Below, piece after piece: positions 60,488-64,000 of a DNA stretch of 64,000 nt. Within the stretch, counting starts at the first letter, position 1; the number at the start of each line of letters is the position of its first letter. Made by a program: the position numbers and the translations under genes. Source of the stretch: JBBQER01 sp052148155 (GTDB taxonomy: Bacteria; Actinomycetota; Acidimicrobiia; IMCC26256; PALSA-610); NCBI GenBank assembly GCA_052148155.1, contig JBKQIY010000264.1, positions 1 to 64,000 of the forward strand. The letters are read 5' to 3'. The notes beneath the pieces are model-generated. The model was given only the letters and a program-made list of their open reading frames with translations. It was not told the DNA's origin and did not search any database.

Positions 60488-61458
60488 TTGGCTTGCCAGA
60501 TCGGCGTTCGCTTCTCGGCGAATGCCTTCGGTCCTTCCTTGGCGTCTTCGGTCTGGAAGATCGCGCTCGAGATGCGACTCTCCTTCTCGAACGCCGTGCG
60601 CAGCTCCTTTCCGAGGCGGGTCAACACCGCGATGCTGGCCGCGATCGCCGCGTGCGCGGTCGTCGGATCGGCGGCGTCGACCTGTTCGAGCGCGGCGCGC
60701 AAGGCGCGGGCGGCCTCGCGCACTTGCGTGATTGCGTCCTCGTCGACGTAGAGGCCGTTGAGGGCGCTTTGCTTCGTCGCCTGCACCGCAAGCGGCGCGT
60801 TGGCGATCATCCGCGCTGCGTACTCGCGGGCTTTGTCGAGCAGCTGGGAACGGGGAACGATCGCGTTGAGGAGTCCCATCTCGTAGGCGCGCTCGGCCGG
60901 GATCAGGTCCGCGCATAACAAGAACTCCATCGCCTGCGCCCAGGGGATCTGGCGGGGCAGACGAACGGTCGTGCCGCCGCCTGCGAACAAGCCCCGTTTC
61001 GGTTCCATCACCGCGAACTTCGCCTCCGGGCACGCGACCCTGATATCGCAGCCGCCGAGCATCTCCATTCCGCCCGCGGTGCAGAAGCCGTTCACAGCCG
61101 CGATGACGGGCTTGTAGAGCGGCCAGTTCCGCAACACCGATCGGGTGCCGTCGTCGAGCCGGAAGCCGTCGATTTCTGTGAGCCCTTTTTCGGCGATCTC
61201 CTTTTGGAACTTCGTAATTTCGGGCACGTAGGTCTTCAGGTCGGCGCCGGCGAAGAACGCCTCGCCGACACCCGTGACGATCGCGACCCACGCCTGGTCA
61301 TCGGCCTCGAACCGTTCCCACGCCTCCCGCAGCGCCTTGAAATGCGCCATGTCGGCCGCGTTTCGGGCCTCGGGCCGGTCGATCGTGATCACGACGACGT
61401 GTTCGCTGTCTTGTTCGTAATGAATCGGCACGTTCCAGAAGTTAGTGATCCCGCTCAT
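60484..61458 (-). CDS. Enoyl-CoA hydratase/isomerase-family protein
   Basis: A 324-aa crotonase-fold protein. The first motif is VVVITIDRPEARNAADMAHF, the oxyanion loops are FFAGADLKTYV and FCTAGGMEMLGGCDIRVACP, and the catalytic zone is KRGLFAGGGTTVRLPRQIPW. It is about 60 residues longer than the usual 260, owing to an insert after the first loop (residues about 80-110) and a longer end. It is divergent from the 2-hydroxyacid dehydrogenase gene with a palindrome between, and its stop overlaps the thiolase-like gene. A start at 61485 is possible. Confidence 0.92.
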   Translation of the reverse strand: MSGITNFWNVPIHYEQDSEHVVVITIDRPEARNAADMAHFKALREAWERFEADDQAWVAIVTGVGEAFFAGADLKTYVPEITKFQKEIAEKGLTEIDGFRLDDGTRSVLRNWPLYKPVIAAVNGFCTAGGMEMLGGCDIRVACPEAKFAVMEPKRGLFAGGGTTVRLPRQIPWAQAMEFLLCADLIPAERAYEMGLLNAIVPRSQLLDKAREYAARMIANAPLAVQATKQSALNGLYVDEDAITQVREAARALRAALEQVDAADPTTAHAAIAASIAVLTRLGKELRTAFEKESRISSAIFQTEDAKEGPKAFAEKRTPIWQAK

Positions 61459-61537
61459 GGGGCCACGACCTCGCCCTTCGGTCATCTCCCGACGACCGGC
61501 GCCGGCCGTTGGGGCCGCGGGGTCGGCCCGGAGCCAA

Positions 61538-61555
61538 CCTGACGTCCGCGTCAGC
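61538..61555. promoter_or_regulatory. TGAC-N6-GTCA operator in a divergent promoter
   Basis: CCTGACGTCCGCGTCAGC contains the perfect inverted repeat CTGACG-TCCG-CGTCAG. It lies 80 bases before the enoyl-CoA hydratase start and 20 before the dehydrogenase start, and shares the TGAC-N6-GTCA form with the sites at 51450 and 63952. Confidence 0.6.
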
Positions 61556-61574
61556 CACGCGCGAGGATGACCCT

Positions 61575-62564
61575 GTGGCCGAACGACACAAGGCGCTCGT
61601 AACCGCGCCGTTCCGGGGCGAGGGTTGGGAGACGCTCAACGGGTTGGTCGACGTCGTGTACGACCCGTGGATCGAACACGTCCCGATCCGCATCATGAAC
61701 GGTGAGAAGCTCGCAGCGCGCCTGGTCCAAGAAGGCGCTGACATCCTGATCGTCGAGTCCGACTCGGTGAAGGGGCCGGTCCTCGACCTCCCGTTGAAGC
61801 TGATCGGATCGTGTCGAGGCGACCCCAACAACGTCGACATCGACGCGGCGACCCGAGCGGGGATACCGGTGCTGCGCGCGCCGGGACGCAACGCCGACGC
61901 CGTCGCGGAACTCACCATGGCGCTGATGTTCGCCGCGAACCGGTTCATCGTGCCGGCCGACCAGGACGTGCGCACCGATGCTGTCTACGCGGGAGGCAAG
62001 ATCCCCTACCAGCGTTACCGGGCGTGGCAGCTCGCCGGGCGCGTGGCGGGCATCGTCGGTCTCGGCGCGGTCGGCCGGGCCGCCAAATGGCGTTTCGAGG
62101 GTGTCGGCATGCAGGTGCTGTCGTTCGACCCGTACAACCCGGACGCGACGCACCACAGCTCTGATGAGTTGCAGGAGATGCTCGCCGCGTGCGACGTCGT
62201 GTCGATGCACGCGATGGTCACTCCCGAAACGGAGCGCCTCATGGGTGCGGCACAGTTCGCGGCGATGAAGCCGGGATCGATCTACATCAACTCGGCCCGA
62301 GCGCTGTTGCACGACACCGACGCGCTCGTGGAGTCGTTGCGGTCCGGCCACCTTGCCGGCGCCGGTCTCGACCACTTCGAAGGCGAACACCTCGCGCTCG
62401 ACCATCCGTTGTGCGCGATGCACAACGTCGTGCTCACCCCCCACATCGGCGGCGCAACCTACGACACCGAAGCCAACCATTCGAAACTGATCGCCGACGA
62501 CGTCGCACGGATCTTGCGCGGCGACAAGCCGGTCAACTGCGTGAACCCGGAGGTATGCAGCTGA
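61575..62564 (+). CDS. D-isomer-specific 2-hydroxyacid dehydrogenase
   Basis: A 329-aa NAD(P)-dependent enzyme interconverting a 2-oxoacid and its D-2-hydroxyacid. The Rossmann motif is GIVGLGAVGRAAKWRFEGVG, the catalytic Arg lies in YINSARALLHDTDAL, the Glu in GLDHFEGEHLALDHPL and the His in LTPHIGGAT. The GTG at 61575 has GAGG 8 bases before it. The class II aldolase gene starts 1 base after its stop, so they form an operon. It may supply or remove the 2-oxoacid used by the ferredoxin oxidoreductase at 48-51 kb. Confidence 0.92.
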   Translation: MAERHKALVTAPFRGEGWETLNGLVDVVYDPWIEHVPIRIMNGEKLAARLVQEGADILIVESDSVKGPVLDLPLKLIGSCRGDPNNVDIDAATRAGIPVLRAPGRNADAVAELTMALMFAANRFIVPADQDVRTDAVYAGGKIPYQRYRAWQLAGRVAGIVGLGAVGRAAKWRFEGVGMQVLSFDPYNPDATHHSSDELQEMLAACDVVSMHAMVTPETERLMGAAQFAAMKPGSIYINSARALLHDTDALVESLRSGHLAGAGLDHFEGEHLALDHPLCAMHNVVLTPHIGGATYDTEANHSKLIADDVARILRGDKPVNCVNPEVCS

Positions 62565-62565
62565 T

Positions 62566-63222
62566 ATGGGCGAACTCAAAGGCAGCGCTGAGCAGATCAA
62601 GTCCGACCTGTTGTGGGTCGCCCAGGAGAGTCTGCGAACGAACTTGGTGCACGGCACCGCCGGCAACTTCTCGGCACGTTTGCCCGACGGAAACGTCGCG
62701 CTGACGCCGTCGTCGCTCGAGTACGACACGATGACGCTCGAAGACCTTGTTGTCTGCGACCTGGACGGCAATGTCGTGGAGGGCAGCCGCGGCCCGACCA
62801 CCGAGAAGATGCTGCACCTCGCCTGTTTGAAGGCGTACGACGACATCCACGCGGTCATCCACTGCCACGCAAAGTTCTGCACGATGTTCGCGATCACGCA
62901 CCAGCCGATCCCGTGCGTGATCGAGGAGGTCGAGGCGTTCGTGGGCGGCGACGTGCCGGTCGCCAACTACAAGTTCACCGGGTCACAGCACCTCGCTGAC
63001 GAGGTATCGAAGTGGGTCGGCGATCGGGCTGCGGTGTTGATGGCCAACCATGGGCTGCTCACGGTCGGGAAGTCGCCGAAAGACGCGTTGAAGATCGCCA
63101 ACCTGGTGGAGATCACCGCGGAGATGGTCTGGGGTGCACGGGCGCTCGGAGAGCTCGTGCCGCTTCCCGACAAGACCCGCCAGAAGATGGCCCCCGTCTA
63201 CAAGATGCTCAGAGGCATGTAG
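62566..63222 (+). CDS. Class II aldolase/adducin-family protein
   Basis: A 218-aa zinc enzyme of the fuculose-phosphate aldolase class. The phosphate/carboxylate loop is GTAGNFSAR, followed by LTPSSLEYDTM. The zinc ligands are H-x-H in AVIHCHAKFC and His in LMANHGLLTVG, and the Glu is in RGPTTEKMLHL. Members cleave or decarboxylate hydroxy-acids or sugar phosphates. It is co-transcribed with the 2-hydroxyacid dehydrogenase, as in pathways for four-carbon sugar acids; the real substrate is unknown. Confidence 0.92.
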   Translation: MGELKGSAEQIKSDLLWVAQESLRTNLVHGTAGNFSARLPDGNVALTPSSLEYDTMTLEDLVVCDLDGNVVEGSRGPTTEKMLHLACLKAYDDIHAVIHCHAKFCTMFAITHQPIPCVIEEVEAFVGGDVPVANYKFTGSQHLADEVSKWVGDRAAVLMANHGLLTVGKSPKDALKIANLVEITAEMVWGARALGELVPLPDKTRQKMAPVYKMLRGM

Positions 63223-63231
63223 CCCTCGAGC

Positions 63232-63903
63232 TCATTTCTTTCGACAAAGGGTGAGGCCGTCGGCGATCGGAAGCATCACTGCTTCGACGCGGGCGTCGGC
63301 CGCGACCATGTCGTTGAACGCCCGGATCGCACGCGTGTTCTCGTCGTCGGCGTCTGGCTCCAGAACCCGGCCGTTCCACAGCACATTGTCGACGAGCAGC
63401 ACGCCGTTCGGACGGAGGCGGGTGAGGATCTCCTCGTAGTACACCGGATAGTTCGGCTTGTCGGCGTCGATGAATGCCAAGTCGATCGTCTCGGCATTCG
63501 GCAGGGCCCGCAACGTGTCGGCGCCCGGCGCGATCCGTAGGTCGATACGGTCGGCCACACCGGCTCGGATCCACGCTCGGCGAGCGATCGCCGTCCACTC
63601 CTCCGACACGTCGCAACAGACCAGCCGCCCGTTGTCGGCCAGGCCACGAGCGATGCACAGCGACGAGTAGCCGGTAAAGGTTCCGACCTCCACCGCCGAG
63701 CGCGCACCGACGATCCGCGTCAGGATCGTCAGGAACGCTCCCTGCTCGGGCGCGATTTGCATGCCCGAGACGGCACCAAGTCCGCGTGTCTCTTCGATGA
63801 GGGCCCGCTGCACCTCGTCCGGGGGCGAACCGTGCCCGACGAGGTAGGCCGCAAGGTCCGATGACAGCAGAAACGACTTAGGAGCAACGGGAGCGTCGGT
63901 CAT
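63232..63903 (-). CDS. Class I SAM-dependent O-methyltransferase
   Basis: A 223-aa methyltransferase of the caffeoyl-CoA/catechol O-methyltransferase type. The SAM motif is AVEVGTFTGYSSLCIARGL, followed by DVSEEW, then the metal-binding IDLAFIDADKPNYPVYYEEI and LVDNVLWNGRV. Members methylate a catechol hydroxyl using SAM and a divalent metal. It is convergent with the aldolase gene (9-base gap). Its promoter holds an 18-bp palindrome related to the sites at 51450 and 61538, which ties it to the catabolic region. Confidence 0.92.
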   Translation of the reverse strand: MTDAPVAPKSFLLSSDLAAYLVGHGSPPDEVQRALIEETRGLGAVSGMQIAPEQGAFLTILTRIVGARSAVEVGTFTGYSSLCIARGLADNGRLVCCDVSEEWTAIARRAWIRAGVADRIDLRIAPGADTLRALPNAETIDLAFIDADKPNYPVYYEEILTRLRPNGVLLVDNVLWNGRVLEPDADDENTRAIRAFNDMVAADARVEAVMLPIADGLTLCRKK

Positions 63904-63951
63904 CGCGGGAAGTTAGTTGATGCGAGACAAAGCCGAAAAGCGCACCGTGGG

Positions 63952-63969
63952 CCTGACACGCATGTCAGG
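63952..63969. promoter_or_regulatory. TGAC-N6-GTCA operator before the O-methyltransferase gene
   Basis: CCTGACACGCATGTCAGG is an 18-bp inverted repeat with perfect 7-bp arms (CCTGACA/TGTCAGG) and a CGCA centre, 48-66 bases before the ATG at 63903. It is the most symmetric member of the site family also found at 51450 and 61538. Confidence 0.62.
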
Positions 63970-64000
63970 AAGCGCCTACGATCCGCCAACGGCACAATGA

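Noticed and set aside
58967..61291. A single 774-aa protein covering the thiolase-like gene and part of the hydratase gene
   Set aside because: The N-terminal 268 residues are a shifted-frame shadow of the hydratase; the GTG at 60487 starts the recognisable domain.

Overview
The window is high-GC DNA read as part of a bacterial chromosome. The set of families (several F420/flavin luciferase-like oxidoreductases, an MmpL-type RND transporter, a cytochrome P450, an ANTAR protein, DUF3501 next to rubrerythrin, ECF sigma factor with a coupled membrane partner, GTG/TTG starts and apparently leaderless promoters) points to an actinobacterium, possibly of the Acidimicrobiia or a mycobacterium-like lineage. 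That placement is inference from gene content only. No rRNA or CRISPR array was seen; there is one intact tRNA, tRNA-Gly(GCC).

Layout. 0-15.4 kb: a chromosomal mix: TauD-like dioxygenase, GNAT, LLM oxidoreductase, PQQ-type propeller lipoprotein, alpha/beta hydrolase, amidohydrolase, sigma/putative anti-sigma pair, two small lipoproteins, SDR, and an MMPL exporter divergent from its likely MarR repressor. 15.4-18.6 kb: a decayed zone with an intact DUF1778 antitoxin beside a broken GNAT toxin, a DUF6933 gene, an ANTAR gene and the wreck of a tyrosine integrase. 18.7-38.9 kb: a putative integrative island bounded by a 37-bp direct repeat of the 3' end of tRNA-Gly. It carries a 175-aa secreted protein, a three-gene branched-chain-type ABC system made of fusion proteins (LivK; MFS-LivF; LivH-LivM-LivG), a P450, and a five-gene catabolic operon (signal-less LivK-like protein, two amidohydrolases around an acetoacetate-decarboxylase-family protein, SDR) facing a GntR regulator. 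Its right end (33.8-38.9 kb) is decayed: the other half of a GNAT toxin, a seven-bladed Vgb-like propeller gene between direct repeats, and a second integrase wreck. 39-46.2 kb: a paralogue of the 175-aa secreted protein, three more LLM oxidoreductases, a hydrolase, dUTPase, DUF3501, rubrerythrin and a PerR/Fur regulator. 46.2-64 kb: a large CoA-linked catabolic region: acyl-CoA ligase, TetR, a four-subunit 2-oxoacid:ferredoxin oxidoreductase, acyl-CoA dehydrogenase, a complete oligopeptide-type ABC transporter, thiolase-like protein, enoyl-CoA hydratase, D-2-hydroxyacid dehydrogenase, class II aldolase and O-methyltransferase.

How it works together. The 26-33 kb genes look like uptake plus oxidation/hydrolysis/decarboxylation of one unknown small molecule. 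The 46-64 kb genes look like CoA activation, oxidative decarboxylation and beta-oxidation-type processing of another. Operator-like palindromes tie scattered genes together: a GTCAGGAWTCCTGAC site is shared by the marR/MMPL promoter and the 6.4-kb amidohydrolase, and a TGAC-N6-GTCA family lies before the 6.4, 51.5, 61.5 and 63.9-kb genes.

The most unusual items are the two repeated modules of integrase wreck, tRNA-Gly end and secreted-protein paralogue; the MFS-LivF fusion; complementary halves of a GNAT toxin at two loci sharing an 88-bp flank; and palindromes lodged in the catalytic box of both integrase remnants. All similarities were judged by eye from the sequence.
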